Shown: positions 51,468 through 60,726, counted from the first letter of the stretch. The stretch is 64,000 bases of DNA from Clostridiales bacterium (GCA_012839295.1 DUNO01000013.1:186001-250000); one strand, 5' to 3'. Notes: generated by a model not told the origin, from the sequence alone. Made by a program: numbers and translations.

Positions 51468-52622
51468 ATGGAAAAATGCATTATAGCGGCCTATGGCCGT
51501 TCTGCTATCGGCAAAGCAGGAAAAGGTTCCTTAGCCGCGGCAAACCCGGTTGACTTCGGGGCAGAGGTGCTTAAAGGGGTCGTAGCCAGAGTGCCGGAAC
51601 TGGATCCAAATGAGATTGACGATGTCATTGTGGGCTGCGCCATTCCGGAAGGAAAAATGGGATTAAATCCGGCGCGGAACCTTGTACTTCGGGCAGGGCT
51701 GCCGGATACGGTGCCGGGGCAGACCGTCAACCGGTTCTGCGCATCAGGGATACAATCCGTAGCCATCGGAGCGTCCATGATCCTGAGCGGATTACAGACG
51801 GTGGTCATCGCAGGAGGTGTAGAATCCATGTCCTGTCCGGTTATTTCATCAGATCCACAGTATTTGGATGAATGGCTGCTAAACAATACGGATACCTATA
51901 TGCCCATGGGAATCACGGCGGAAAATGTTGCAGAGAGGTTTCATATCAGCAGGAAAGCCATGGAGGAGATGGCTGTAGAAAGCCATGCAAAGGCTTCGAA
52001 AGCAGTAGAAAGCGGCCTCTTTGATCCTGAAATTATCCCGGTAACAGGCTATGGCCTGGAAGGCAATCCCGTAAAATTCGTCAGTGATGAATGCTACCGG
52101 AAGGGTACAAATGCGGAAACCCTGGCTACCTTAAAGCCCTGCTTTAAAGAGGATGGCCTGGTGACGGCAGCTACTTCCTCCCAAAGAAGTGATGGGGCGG
52201 CATTTGTCGTACTGATGTCAGAAAGTAAAGCAAGGGAGCTGGGAATTAAGCCCCTGGCAAGCTTTGTGTCCTTTGCTGTGGAAGGCTTGGATCCCGCGTT
52301 CATGGGTCTTGGACCGATTTATGCGGTTGAGGCGGTGCTGGAAAAAGCCGGATTGCAGCTGGAGGATATGGATGTTATTGAACTAAATGAAGCCTTTGCG
52401 TCACAGGCAATTGCTACGATTGATAAGCTGGAGCTGGACAAAAGCAAGGTTAACCCCAGAGGTGGAGCCTTGGCACTCGGCCATCCCTTAGGAGCGACCG
52501 GAGCCATTCTTCTTGGAAAGGCAATGAATTATCTTCAGGCAAGCAATGGCAGATACGGACTCATCACAATGTGCATCGGCGGCGGTATGGGTGCGGCCTG
52601 CATTATAGAAATGGAAAATTAG
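51468..52622 (+). CDS. thiolase (acetyl-CoA C-acyltransferase)
   Basis: A 384-residue thiolase with all catalytic residues: Cys91 (NRFCASGIQS), the His pair in ELNEAFASQA context and GHPLGATGA, and the second Cys in CIGGGMGAA. It either splits beta-ketoacyl-CoA or forms acetoacetyl-CoA from acetyl-CoA. The sequence is nearer degradative FadA/PcaF-like thiolases than ThlA to my eye, but this is uncertain. First gene after the divergent LysR; the MFS carrier follows after 11 bases. Confidence 0.92.
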   Translation: MEKCIIAAYGRSAIGKAGKGSLAAANPVDFGAEVLKGVVARVPELDPNEIDDVIVGCAIPEGKMGLNPARNLVLRAGLPDTVPGQTVNRFCASGIQSVAIGASMILSGLQTVVIAGGVESMSCPVISSDPQYLDEWLLNNTDTYMPMGITAENVAERFHISRKAMEEMAVESHAKASKAVESGLFDPEIIPVTGYGLEGNPVKFVSDECYRKGTNAETLATLKPCFKEDGLVTAATSSQRSDGAAFVVLMSESKARELGIKPLASFVSFAVEGLDPAFMGLGPIYAVEAVLEKAGLQLEDMDVIELNEAFASQAIATIDKLELDKSKVNPRGGALALGHPLGATGAILLGKAMNYLQASNGRYGLITMCIGGGMGAACIIEMEN

Positions 52623-52633
52623 GGGGAATTGGC

Positions 52634-53854
52634 ATGGATTTCGAACAGAAGAGATGGAGGTATATGGTGACAGCCATGGTTCTGGCATTATGCTCCGGCA
52701 TCGGATATGCCTGGAGTGTATTCCAGAAACCGTTGATGGAGAACTTTGACTGGACTCTTAAAACCATATCACTGACCTTTACATTACAAATTATGATATC
52801 CACCATTGCCCCGGTATTCTTAAGCAGGTTCCAGAAGAAGCTGGGCGTTAAAAATTATCTGAGGATCGGGATTGCCATATATATTTTGGGATTGCTGGCT
52901 ACCATGTTCACAAATTCCATCGGCTATCTTTATATTGTGTATGGAATTGTTGTAGGTATCGGTATTGCCATGCTCTATCCGACACTGATCGCCTATGCAA
53001 CAAGCCTGTTTCCCGATAAGACGGGAATGGCCTCAGGCCTTTTGGCAAGCTCCTATGGCAGCGGGGCAATCCTATGGGCACCCCTGGCGACCTTCTTTAT
53101 GGAGAAGCACAGCGTGCTTTCCGTATATGGATTGTTGGCAGCAATCTTTGCAGTTGTTATGATTCCTACCTCTTTTCTGATTAAGAATGTACCCGCAGAT
53201 TTTGGGTCAGGACCGAATAAAGGAAAGGCTGCAAATCATAATATAAGCTCCGTTAAGGACTATTCCTGGCAGGAGATGCTAAGGACCGGGACGTACTATC
53301 TATTGCTCCTTGCCTTAACGCTGGGCGCTACAGCCGGCCTGATGATCGCAGGCCATGCCTCTGGAATGCTGCAGGAGATATTGTCCTATACACCGGAGCA
53401 GGCAGCGGTCCTGGTAGGACTCTTCTCTGTCTTCAACGCGCTGGGACGGCTTTTATTTGGCTTCCTTTCCGACCGGATGGGAAGATATAACGTCATGCTG
53501 TTACTGTTTACTGTGATTGGAGGCTCCATGATCCTCCTGTCAAAAACAAATGGCAGTGTATTTATTGTGGCCTTGCTGGCAATCAGCTCCTGTTATGGTG
53601 GCTTTACCTCCATGTTTTCACCGGTGTGTGCTGATAATTTTGGAATGAAGAATTTAGCTGTTAATTATGCCTTCTTATATATTGCATATGGACTGGCAGG
53701 CTTGGTTGGACCGCAGCTCGCGGCCAGGACCAGAACCGCCAGCGGTGGATATGATATGGCCTTTCTGGCAGTGGCGGGCATGAGTGTGGTGGGATTTGCC
53801 CTTATTCTGGTACTTAAAATGAAGTCAAAAGCCGCTTCCCATAAAAGGTTATAA
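52634..53854 (+). CDS. MFS carrier, oxalate/formate antiporter (OFA) family
   Basis: A 406-residue twelve-helix carrier. The opening WRYMVTAMVLALCSGIGYAW and VFQKPL, the GIGIAMLYPTLIAYATSLFPDK loop and FGMKNLAVNYAFLYIAYG match OFA-family monocarboxylate/dicarboxylate carriers. ATG 52634 follows AGGGGGAATT. Co-transcribed with the thiolase. Probably imports the acid degraded by the island or exports an acid product. Confidence 0.9.
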   Translation: MDFEQKRWRYMVTAMVLALCSGIGYAWSVFQKPLMENFDWTLKTISLTFTLQIMISTIAPVFLSRFQKKLGVKNYLRIGIAIYILGLLATMFTNSIGYLYIVYGIVVGIGIAMLYPTLIAYATSLFPDKTGMASGLLASSYGSGAILWAPLATFFMEKHSVLSVYGLLAAIFAVVMIPTSFLIKNVPADFGSGPNKGKAANHNISSVKDYSWQEMLRTGTYYLLLLALTLGATAGLMIAGHASGMLQEILSYTPEQAAVLVGLFSVFNALGRLLFGFLSDRMGRYNVMLLLFTVIGGSMILLSKTNGSVFIVALLAISSCYGGFTSMFSPVCADNFGMKNLAVNYAFLYIAYGLAGLVGPQLAARTRTASGGYDMAFLAVAGMSVVGFALILVLKMKSKAASHKRL

Positions 53855-54005
53855 AATAATGTAAGAATAAACCTGATTTAACACATTGATTTAATCATGA
53901 TAAAATGCTAGCATTTGGTATCACGTGCAAATAAGCTGCACCAGGTGACGTTAGGAGTGAAGGTTGGAAGAAATAACATCAGTGAACGAAGGGAGGACCG
54001 GGTCC

Positions 54006-54038
54006 ATGCCAACACTTTCACGGCGATTTGCACGGTAA
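54006..54038 (+). CDS. ten-codon leader frame coupled to the NuoG/GltD-like gene
   Basis: AAGGGAGGA followed by ATG opens a frame coding MPTLSRRFAR and ending in TAA at 54036-54038. The next ATGs are at 54044 and 54056, whose own ribosome sites are poorly spaced. It may deliver ribosomes to the following gene. Translation is unproven. Confidence 0.35.
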   Translation: MPTLSRRFAR

Positions 54039-54055
54039 GGTGCATGGACATAATT

Positions 54056-56140
54056 ATGAGTAAAGTAAGGTTAGAAATCGATGGTTATAAGATTGAAGCA
54101 GATGAGGGCAAGAATTTATTACGGGCAGCGCTTGACGCCGGAATTTACATACCCCATCTATGCTATCATCCCGATTTGACGCCGCTGGGCAATTGTAAGC
54201 TATGTGGCGTTGAGCTTCAAGGGGAGCCAAATATTGTGCAATCTTGTGAAACAATTGTCAAAGAAGGCATGGTGGTCAATACAAAATCCGAGGCCGCGAA
54301 CAAGCTTCGGATGACAGCACTGGAGCTCATGCTGGCAAGCCATCCCAAGGACTGTACCTCCTGTGATAAATATCTGAACTGCGAGCTCCAGGCTTTGATG
54401 CAGTACATGGGGGTAGCCCATTCCAGATTGCGGGAGGTCGAGAAAGAGAATACCAAAATTGCCGTATCGGACCGGTTAATCAAAAAAGAAATGTACCGCT
54501 GCATCCAGTGCGGCAGATGTGTCAGGGTATGCGAAGAGGTCAGGGGCGTCGGTGTGCTGAAGATCAATAAGAAGGACGGAGAAACCTATATCAGCACGAA
54601 GGACGATGTACCTCTGATTGATACGGAATGCAGATTTTGCGGAGCCTGTGTCGAGGTCTGTCCGACAGGGGCAATCCAGGATGTGAAAGGAATTTTCCCT
54701 ACGGAAGGATCCCGCAATATGACCCTGGTTCCCTGCAAATATCACTGTCCGGCCCACACGGATATACCGCTCTATGTAAGGCTCGTGAAAGAGGGGAAAT
54801 ACAGCGATGCGGTAGCTGTTATCCGGGAAAAGCTGACCTTTCCCCATTCCCTCGGGCATATTTGCTCCCATGTCTGTGAATCGGGATGTAAGCGCACTTA
54901 TATCAACGAGCCTATTGCAATCAGGGAAATCAAGAAATTTGCCGTAGAGAATGATAAAGACCAGACCTGGCGGCAGGGTGTTCTTCGGGGTGAAGCAAAG
55001 GGGAAAAAGGTTGCCATTGTCGGAGGCGGTGCGGCAGGCATGACAGCGGCCTATTACCTGGCAAAAAAGGGATATGGGGTGGAAGTATACGAGCGCCAGC
55101 CGGTACCCGGCGGCATGCTTTCCTTCGGGATTCCAAAGTACAGGCTGCCGCAGCAGATTGTAGATGAGGAAATCGAAATCCTAAAGGAAGAGGGCATCAA
55201 GGTCCATGCAAATTCCAATATCCAATCCCTGGAGGAATTAAAGGATAAAGGCTATGATGCTGTCCTGCTGACAGTCGGAGCAGGAAAGGGTAAACGCCCC
55301 CCGGCCTTTGACAAGGGCTGGAGCAATGCCATGGATGCAGTGGATTTTTGCAGAAAAGCCATTGAAGGAACATTGCCGGAGCTGGGAAAGACGGTGACGG
55401 TTTACGGCGGCGGAAATGTTGGGTTTGACTGTGCCAGGACAGCGAAGAAGCTTGGAATTAAACAGGTTTTTATCGTCTGCATGGAAGCAAGGGAGCAGAT
55501 GCTGGCAGACCAGGAGGAGATAAGCTGTGGTCTGGAAGAGGGCATTGAAATTCTAAACAGCAGATCAATTGTTAAAATTGAAGAAGAGGGCAATGCCATA
55601 TCAGCCCTGTCCCTGATTGGAATCAAGAGCTTTAAATTCACAAAGGACGGCCTGGAGCTGGAACCTGTGGAGGGCTCAGAGGAGATCCTAAAGACAGATA
55701 CCCTGGTCTTTGCAACAGGGCAGCAACCGGATTTAAAGGCATCCTTTGGCATTGAGCTGGTCAGAAACAGCTTTGCAAAGGTGGATCAGAGCCTGCAGAC
55801 CAGTGAAAAGGGGGTATTTGCAGCCGGTGATGTCGTCTATGGAACAAAGTCAGTGGTAGAAGCCATCGCCTCCGGAAGGCAGGCAGCAATCAATATCGAT
55901 AAATACCTGGGCGGTGACGGCAATATTGAAGAAACGCTGTATGAGCGCAGGAAGCCTGAGGCAAACATCGGAACCGTAGAGCTTTTCTCGGAGCTTGAGA
56001 GAATTGACCGGTTTAAGGACGCCGGTGATGCAACAGCCGAATCCCTCCGGTGCCTGCAATGTGACCTCCGCACGGAGCTCCAGAAGGTGAAATACTGGGT
56101 GGATCCCCACTTTAAGACGGTGAAGGGGGTGTCGGAATGA
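54056..56140 (+). CDS. NuoG-like Fe-S / GltD-like NAD(P)H oxidoreductase fusion
   Basis: A 695-residue electron-input subunit. Order: [2Fe-2S] domain (C36, C47, C50, C64), NuoG His-Cys [4Fe-4S] (H96, C100, C103, C109), a 2x[4Fe-4S] ferredoxin (CIQCGRCVRVC; CRFCGACVEVC), an Fe-S domain of the GltD/dihydropyrimidine-dehydrogenase type (HCPAHTDIPLYVRL, ICSHVCESGC), then FAD (VAIVGGGAAGMTAAYYLA) and NAD(P) (VTVYGGGNVGFDCARTA) Rossmann folds. It would oxidise NAD(P)H and feed electrons along the clusters. Start uncertain (54044 or 54056). Its last four bases overlap the next gene. Likely donor to the flavoprotein at 56978. Confidence 0.88.
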   Translation: MSKVRLEIDGYKIEADEGKNLLRAALDAGIYIPHLCYHPDLTPLGNCKLCGVELQGEPNIVQSCETIVKEGMVVNTKSEAANKLRMTALELMLASHPKDCTSCDKYLNCELQALMQYMGVAHSRLREVEKENTKIAVSDRLIKKEMYRCIQCGRCVRVCEEVRGVGVLKINKKDGETYISTKDDVPLIDTECRFCGACVEVCPTGAIQDVKGIFPTEGSRNMTLVPCKYHCPAHTDIPLYVRLVKEGKYSDAVAVIREKLTFPHSLGHICSHVCESGCKRTYINEPIAIREIKKFAVENDKDQTWRQGVLRGEAKGKKVAIVGGGAAGMTAAYYLAKKGYGVEVYERQPVPGGMLSFGIPKYRLPQQIVDEEIEILKEEGIKVHANSNIQSLEELKDKGYDAVLLTVGAGKGKRPPAFDKGWSNAMDAVDFCRKAIEGTLPELGKTVTVYGGGNVGFDCARTAKKLGIKQVFIVCMEAREQMLADQEEISCGLEEGIEILNSRSIVKIEEEGNAISALSLIGIKSFKFTKDGLELEPVEGSEEILKTDTLVFATGQQPDLKASFGIELVRNSFAKVDQSLQTSEKGVFAAGDVVYGTKSVVEAIASGRQAAINIDKYLGGDGNIEETLYERRKPEANIGTVELFSELERIDRFKDAGDATAESLRCLQCDLRTELQKVKYWVDPHFKTVKGVSE

Positions 56141-56793
56141 TCTGTGACAAAGACAGCAAGATTTTTACAAAATGGGAGGAAGCCGGCAAGGAAGCCTGTG
56201 TGGTGGATTATTGCATGAATCTCATGGGCACGGCAAAAAATGAATCCTGCGGTAAATGTGTCCTGTGCCGGGAAGGAACCTGGCAGGTATATCAGATCAT
56301 GAGGGATATTACAGAGGGAAAGGCAGAAAGTGAAGACTTTGAATTGCTTGCGGATTTGCTGGGACAGATACAGAATTACGCCAGCTGTGAAATGTCAAGG
56401 AATGCTGCAGCTGTCTGCATGGAGCTCCTGAAAAGTCATGAAGAAGAGTGGGATATGCATATCCGCCGGAAACGGTGTACCAATCTGGTATGCAAAGGAA
56501 CCTATACGCTCTACGTGGATCCTGATATTTGTGATGGCTGCGGCCAGTGTCTAAAGAGCTGCCCCCAGGAAGCCATCGACGGCGGAGACGGACTGATTCA
56601 TGTCATCAGGACTGACCAGTGCAATAAATCTATGGTTTGTGTATCAGTCTGTCCAAAGGCAGCGATCAAAAAGGCAGGGGCAGTGAAGCCGAAGATTCCG
56701 GGTGAGCCCGTTCCTGTGGGCAGCTTTGGGGCTTCTGAAGGTTCTGGGGAAGGAGGGGGAAGAAGGCGGCGCAGACGTGGAGATGTGGAATAA
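56137..56793 (+). CDS. truncated NuoF-like Fe-S subunit with ferredoxin domain
   Basis: A 218-residue protein. Residues 1-105 match only the C-terminal [4Fe-4S] helical domain of NuoF/HydB (NESCGKCVLCREGTWQ, ASCEMSRNAAA); the FMN/NADH-binding part is missing. Residues 125-180 are a two-cluster ferredoxin (CDGCGQCLKSC, with a modified second set CNKSMVCVSVC). The tail is Gly/Arg-rich (GGGRRRRRRGDVE). It overlaps the preceding gene by ATGA and must form a complex with it, NAD(P)H oxidation then being done by the GltD-like part. Confidence 0.85.
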   Translation: MICDKDSKIFTKWEEAGKEACVVDYCMNLMGTAKNESCGKCVLCREGTWQVYQIMRDITEGKAESEDFELLADLLGQIQNYASCEMSRNAAAVCMELLKSHEEEWDMHIRRKRCTNLVCKGTYTLYVDPDICDGCGQCLKSCPQEAIDGGDGLIHVIRTDQCNKSMVCVSVCPKAAIKKAGAVKPKIPGEPVPVGSFGASEGSGEGGGRRRRRRGDVE

Positions 56794-56830
56794 CGAAGGA
56801 TTTTATTAACAAGATCATAACCGGTTTACG

Positions 56831-56952
56831 GTTAGTGTGAAATGAAGATCATTTCACATCCGACATTGAGTGACCTAATGGTCAAATGATCGTTAGTGTG
56901 AAATGAAGATCATTTCACACCCGACACCTGATGGCCTGATGGCCAAATGTTC
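56831..56952 (+). repeat. 61-bp structured repeat element, copies 2 and 3 in tandem
   Basis: Two directly repeated 61-bp units (56831-56891, 56892-56952). Each opens with GTGTGAAATGA-AGA-TCATTTCACA, then CCGAC, a spacer, a hairpin (GACC-TAAT-GGTC in the first, GGCC-TGAT-GGCC in the second) and AAATGATCG or AAATGTTCG. The paired changes keep the small stem. TCATTT can pair either with the preceding AAATGA or with the distal AAATGA, giving two exclusive folds. They lie directly before the ribosome site of the flavoprotein gene. Confidence 0.9.
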
Positions 56953-56977
56953 GTTAATATGAAAGGAGAAAGTATTC

Positions 56978-58495
56978 ATGGGCACTATGTTAGAAGCGGA
57001 TGTTATTGTTATTGGAGGAGGAGCATCGGGAATAACGGCAGCTGTTGCTGCAGCAGAAAAAGATGCCAGTGTCATTGTGCTGGAGAAAGGAAGCACCACC
57101 GGCGGAGCTGCCAACATGGGGATGGGCATCTTCGCAGTTGAGTCGAAATACCAGAAGGCACAGCTGATTGACTTCACAAAGGAAGACGCCTTTAATCTTC
57201 TGATGAACTACACCCACTGGAGGGTGGATGCCAGGCTGGTAAGAAAGTATATGGAACAGTCCGGCAATACCATTGACTGGCTGGAAACAATGGGGATTGA
57301 ATTCCTTGGAGCCTATAAGTATTTTGAGAAATCAACACAGACCTGGCATGTGGTTAAAACAAGGGGGAGCAATGCTCCGGCGGAAAGAGCGGCCTCCAAC
57401 ATGTTCAGGGCCCTTACGGAACGGGCGGAAGAGCTGGGAGTACAAATAAAGTACAATACCAAGGCAACCAGGATTCTTTTAAAAGACGGTTATGTTGCCG
57501 GAGTTGAACTGACCGGTGCGGATGGTGAAACCGTTACGGCAGAGTGTAATGCTGTAATTGTTGCAACCGGAGGCTTTGGAGATAATCCCAAGATGATCCA
57601 TGACATCCTGGGATATGAATGGGGCAAGGACCTGCACTCCTTTAGAATCCCCGGGGTTCAAGGGGAAGGCCTTAGGATGCTTTGGGAGGCGGGAGCAGGT
57701 AAAACAGAGCCGACAATGGAGCTTACCTATACAACACCGGGAGTAACGGATATTTTTAAAACCCTCAGTGAGACTATGCGCCAGCCAAACCTTATGGTGA
57801 ACCTGGACGGCTACCGCTTCTACAATGAAGAAATTATGAACAATACAGTATTCACCGGCAATGCCATCTCATTGCAACGGGAAAGGATGGCCTTTACCAT
57901 TATTGATGACAGCATCCTGGATACCTACCGTAAAAATGGCCTGGATTATGTGACCGTCCACCATAATATCAAGACCGTAGATAAATGGGATAAGGAAATT
58001 GAAAGCTATCTTAGCGGTGGCCAATCAGAAACGGCAGGGCTTGCAGAGCTTCATGATGAAAACCAGAAGCACCAGCAGAATGTGTACGTAGCCGATACTT
58101 TGGAAGAACTGGCAACGCTGACCGGGATCAACCTGGAAAATCTCAAGGAGACCATTGAGGAATATAACAGGTCGTGCACGGAGTCAGACCAGATGTTCTT
58201 TAAAAAGCAAAAGTACATGAAGCCTTTCAAGGGCGGCAAGTATTATGTGGCAAGGCACTATCCGGCAGGCTATGGCAGCCTGGGCGGTGTAAAGACCAAT
58301 GATAAGCTGGAGGTCCTCGATCCTTCCGGCATCAAAATCCCGGGGCTTTATGCCAGCGGTACGGATGCCTGCAATATCTATGGTGACAGCTATTGCTTCT
58401 TCCTGCCCGGAAATACCATGAGCTTTGCCGTTAACAGCGGAAGGATGGCTGGCTATAATGCGGTCGATTATATGGATTCTGATGAATTTAAGTAG
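56978..58495 (+). CDS. fumarate-reductase-type FAD-dependent oxidoreductase
   Basis: A 505-residue soluble flavoprotein of the FAD_binding_2 family (fumarate, urocanate and 3-ketosteroid-type reductases). FAD motif VIVIGGGASGITAAVAAAEK with VLEKG, the TGGAANMGMGIFA loop, VIVATGGFGDNPKM, and near the end GLYASGTDACNIYGDSY and GNTMSFAVNSGRMAG. There is no signal peptide, FMN-binding or cytochrome domain, so electrons probably come from the Nuo-like pair upstream. It reduces (or oxidises) a C=C next to a carbonyl; the substrate is unknown. AAGGAG site before ATG. Confidence 0.88.
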   Translation: MGTMLEADVIVIGGGASGITAAVAAAEKDASVIVLEKGSTTGGAANMGMGIFAVESKYQKAQLIDFTKEDAFNLLMNYTHWRVDARLVRKYMEQSGNTIDWLETMGIEFLGAYKYFEKSTQTWHVVKTRGSNAPAERAASNMFRALTERAEELGVQIKYNTKATRILLKDGYVAGVELTGADGETVTAECNAVIVATGGFGDNPKMIHDILGYEWGKDLHSFRIPGVQGEGLRMLWEAGAGKTEPTMELTYTTPGVTDIFKTLSETMRQPNLMVNLDGYRFYNEEIMNNTVFTGNAISLQRERMAFTIIDDSILDTYRKNGLDYVTVHHNIKTVDKWDKEIESYLSGGQSETAGLAELHDENQKHQQNVYVADTLEELATLTGINLENLKETIEEYNRSCTESDQMFFKKQKYMKPFKGGKYYVARHYPAGYGSLGGVKTNDKLEVLDPSGIKIPGLYASGTDACNIYGDSYCFFLPGNTMSFAVNSGRMAGYNAVDYMDSDEFK

Positions 58496-58587
58496 TTTAC
58501 ATGCAGGAGCCGGATATCAGAAGCTGGATTGATGCTCAGATAAAATCATACATAACAGATTAAATAATATATGGAAGAGGTAATTAA

Positions 58588-58677
58588 ATGTACATTACAT
58601 CCAATCACCATGGTTTTAATTCCTGTGACTGGTTAGTACCAAATAAAAAATATATTATGGGGGTTTACTATGTTTAA
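58588..58677 (+). CDS. 29-codon frame overlapping the start of the second MFS carrier
   Basis: GAGGTAATTAA precedes an ATG that opens a 29-codon frame (MYITSNHHGFNSCDW onward). Its TAA ends eight bases inside the carrier gene, an overlap typical of translational coupling, and the GGGGG site of the carrier lies inside it. No family is recognised. It could be a leader peptide or a chance frame. Confidence 0.35.
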   Translation: MYITSNHHGFNSCDWLVPNKKYIMGVYYV

Positions 58678-59956
58678 AAATAAGAAATTTGCAGGCTATT
58701 CAATAATATTCATGATTCTTGGCGTTGCTTATATGTTCTTTTATTCCGGGCTCCAGAATGACCATCTCAACATCCTGACACCATTTCTTCAGGAGACCTA
58801 TGGCTGGTCGGATCTAAAGATTACGAATCCGGTAACCGTTGGCGCAATTATCGTTATCGTGCTTTATCTTGTAATTGGTACCCTGTTTGTTAAATACGGG
58901 GTTAAGAAGGTACTGATTCCCAGCATTGTAATAATGGCAGTGGCCTGCGTCGGCATCGCTATGGCGGGCGAGAATTATATGCTGTATGCCATCAGCATCT
59001 TTTTGATCCGTATCCTTGTAGTACCGTTGCAGATGGGCGGCTTCATGCTCTGCGCTAACTGGTTTATCAAATACCGTGGGCGTGTCATGGGAATCATTAC
59101 TGCCGGAAGCCCTTTGATGTCAGTTGTCGGCATCGGCTTATTAACTTCCCTGGTGGGAACCTTCGGTCTGAATACCTATATTATGATCGGAGCCATATTA
59201 TTGGTTATAGCGATTGTAACAGCCTTTGGTATCAAGGATACTCCTGAGGAGCTTGGTCTTTATCCCGATGGTGCAGACCGCGCTCCGGTATCTGAAGCTC
59301 AGGAATCGGGGGGAGCTTTGACTGTAAAACAATTACTTAGCGAAGCAAGAGCCTGGAAACTGATTATTTCCTATGGTATCCTTCAATTTGTTATTGTTGC
59401 AATGATGGCATATATGGCGGTGCGTTATATCAGCCTAAGCTCACCGGAGGATGTTCCGAACCTTTTTGTAAGCAAAGGATTGCTGTGGCTTTCCATCGGA
59501 GCATTAGTAGGTATTCCCATGAGCTATGTCCTGGGCTGGATTGATGATAAAGTTGGATCCATCAAGGCATCCTTGGTTCTTAATGTATTATTCCTGTTTG
59601 CGGTAATACCTCTGGCAATCATGCCTGTCGGTGGAAATGTTGCACTGATGGCAGTTTGGGCATTTGGTGTTGCCTGCATGACGGGCGGCCTGCCAACCAT
59701 GCATCCCTGCGTTACATCCTATGTATACGGACGTAAGCACTATATGGCAGCCAACAAATGGATCATGACCATCCAGGCGATCCCGATGGCCTTTGCATTA
59801 ACTTTTATGGGCGCTTTCAACCAGATGGGACAATTGACAACGGCTTACTATATCATGATAGGATTGCTGGTAGTATCCTTTATTGTAATCATGACAATGA
59901 AAAACATACCTGATGCTAATGAAGCGGACAGGGACTACAGTAAAAATACAAATTAA
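58670..59956 (+). CDS. MFS carrier, OFA/monocarboxylate-type
   Basis: A 428-residue twelve-helix carrier, distinct from the one at 52634. Seen: FYSGLQNDHLNILTPFLQ in the first helix, LQMGGFMLCANWFIKYRGRVMGIITAGSPLMSVVG (shortened to the key RGRVMGIITAG) and GIKDTPEELGLYPDG before the central loop. Such carriers import short organic or aromatic acids. It follows the flavoprotein gene and is closed by a terminator. Two carriers in one island suggest separate import and export. Confidence 0.88.
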   Translation: MFKNKKFAGYSIIFMILGVAYMFFYSGLQNDHLNILTPFLQETYGWSDLKITNPVTVGAIIVIVLYLVIGTLFVKYGVKKVLIPSIVIMAVACVGIAMAGENYMLYAISIFLIRILVVPLQMGGFMLCANWFIKYRGRVMGIITAGSPLMSVVGIGLLTSLVGTFGLNTYIMIGAILLVIAIVTAFGIKDTPEELGLYPDGADRAPVSEAQESGGALTVKQLLSEARAWKLIISYGILQFVIVAMMAYMAVRYISLSSPEDVPNLFVSKGLLWLSIGALVGIPMSYVLGWIDDKVGSIKASLVLNVLFLFAVIPLAIMPVGGNVALMAVWAFGVACMTGGLPTMHPCVTSYVYGRKHYMAANKWIMTIQAIPMAFALTFMGAFNQMGQLTTAYYIMIGLLVVSFIVIMTMKNIPDANEADRDYSKNTN

Positions 59957-60008
59957 CAGGAAAGATCCTATTGAATTCATAGAATTCATGGGGATTGGAC
60001 TAAAAATC

Positions 60009-60041
60009 AGACGAACAGGCTTTGGTCTGTTCGTCTTTTTA
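60009..60041 (+). terminator. Rho-independent terminator after the second MFS gene
   Basis: AGACGAACAG pairs perfectly with CTGTTCGTCT, eight-base loop, then TTTT. It separates the MFS gene from the CoA-transferase genes, which need readthrough or their own promoter. Confidence 0.9.
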
Positions 60042-60068
60042 ATAGGTAATAAAATTTGAGGTGATTGG

Positions 60069-60725
60069 ATGATAAATAAGATAATAGATAAAGAAGCATT
60101 TAAAGCGGTACTAAAAGATGATATGACAATTATGTTCGGTGGATTCATGGCTTGCGGCACATCGGATGTACTGGTGGAGGCAATCTGTGAAAGTGGAATA
60201 AAAAACATTACAGCTATTTGCAATGATGCCGGATTTGAGGATAGGGGACTTGGTAAAATTATAAAGAACGGGCAGGTCAAAAAACTCTATGCTTCCCATA
60301 TCGGACTCAATCCGCTGGTGGGCAAGATGATGTCGGAGGGTATGTTAGAGGTGGAATTAAGCCCCCAGGGAACGCTGGTAGAACGAATCCGTTGTGCAGG
60401 CGCGGGTCTTGGCGGTGTCCTGACACCAACGGGCCTGGATACTGACGTAGAGCTGGGAAAATGCATCATAAAGGTTCAGGGTAAGAAATATCTGCTGGAG
60501 GAGCCCTTGCGTGCTGATCTTGCGGTTATCAGGGGAAGATATGTCGATAGGCTGGGAAATGTGGTCTATGAGGGAACTGCCAGGAACTTCAATCCTGTTA
60601 TGGCAACAGCGGCTGATTTGGTAGTTGCAGGTGCGGATGAAATTGTGGAAACAGGTAAGCTGGGCCAGGAATGCATTGCTACACCCCATGTGCTGGTCGA
60701 CTACATTGTGAAGGAGGAAATATAG
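60069..60725 (+). CDS. 3-oxoacid/acetoacetate-type CoA-transferase subunit A
   Basis: A 218-residue alpha subunit of family I CoA-transferases (AtoD/CtfA/ScoA). [34 protein letters not shown], and [23 protein letters not shown] match the family. With subunit B it moves CoA between acyl-CoA and a free acid, for example acetoacetate or butyrate. GAGGTGATT site before ATG; B starts one base after the stop. Which acids it uses is not readable. Confidence 0.93.
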   Translation: MINKIIDKEAFKAVLKDDMTIMFGGFMACGTSDVLVEAICESGIKNITAICNDAGFEDRGLGKIIKNGQVKKLYASHIGLNPLVGKMMSEGMLEVELSPQGTLVERIRCAGAGLGGVLTPTGLDTDVELGKCIIKVQGKKYLLEEPLRADLAVIRGRYVDRLGNVVYEGTARNFNPVMATAADLVVAGADEIVETGKLGQECIATPHVLVDYIVKEEI

Positions 60726-60726
60726 T

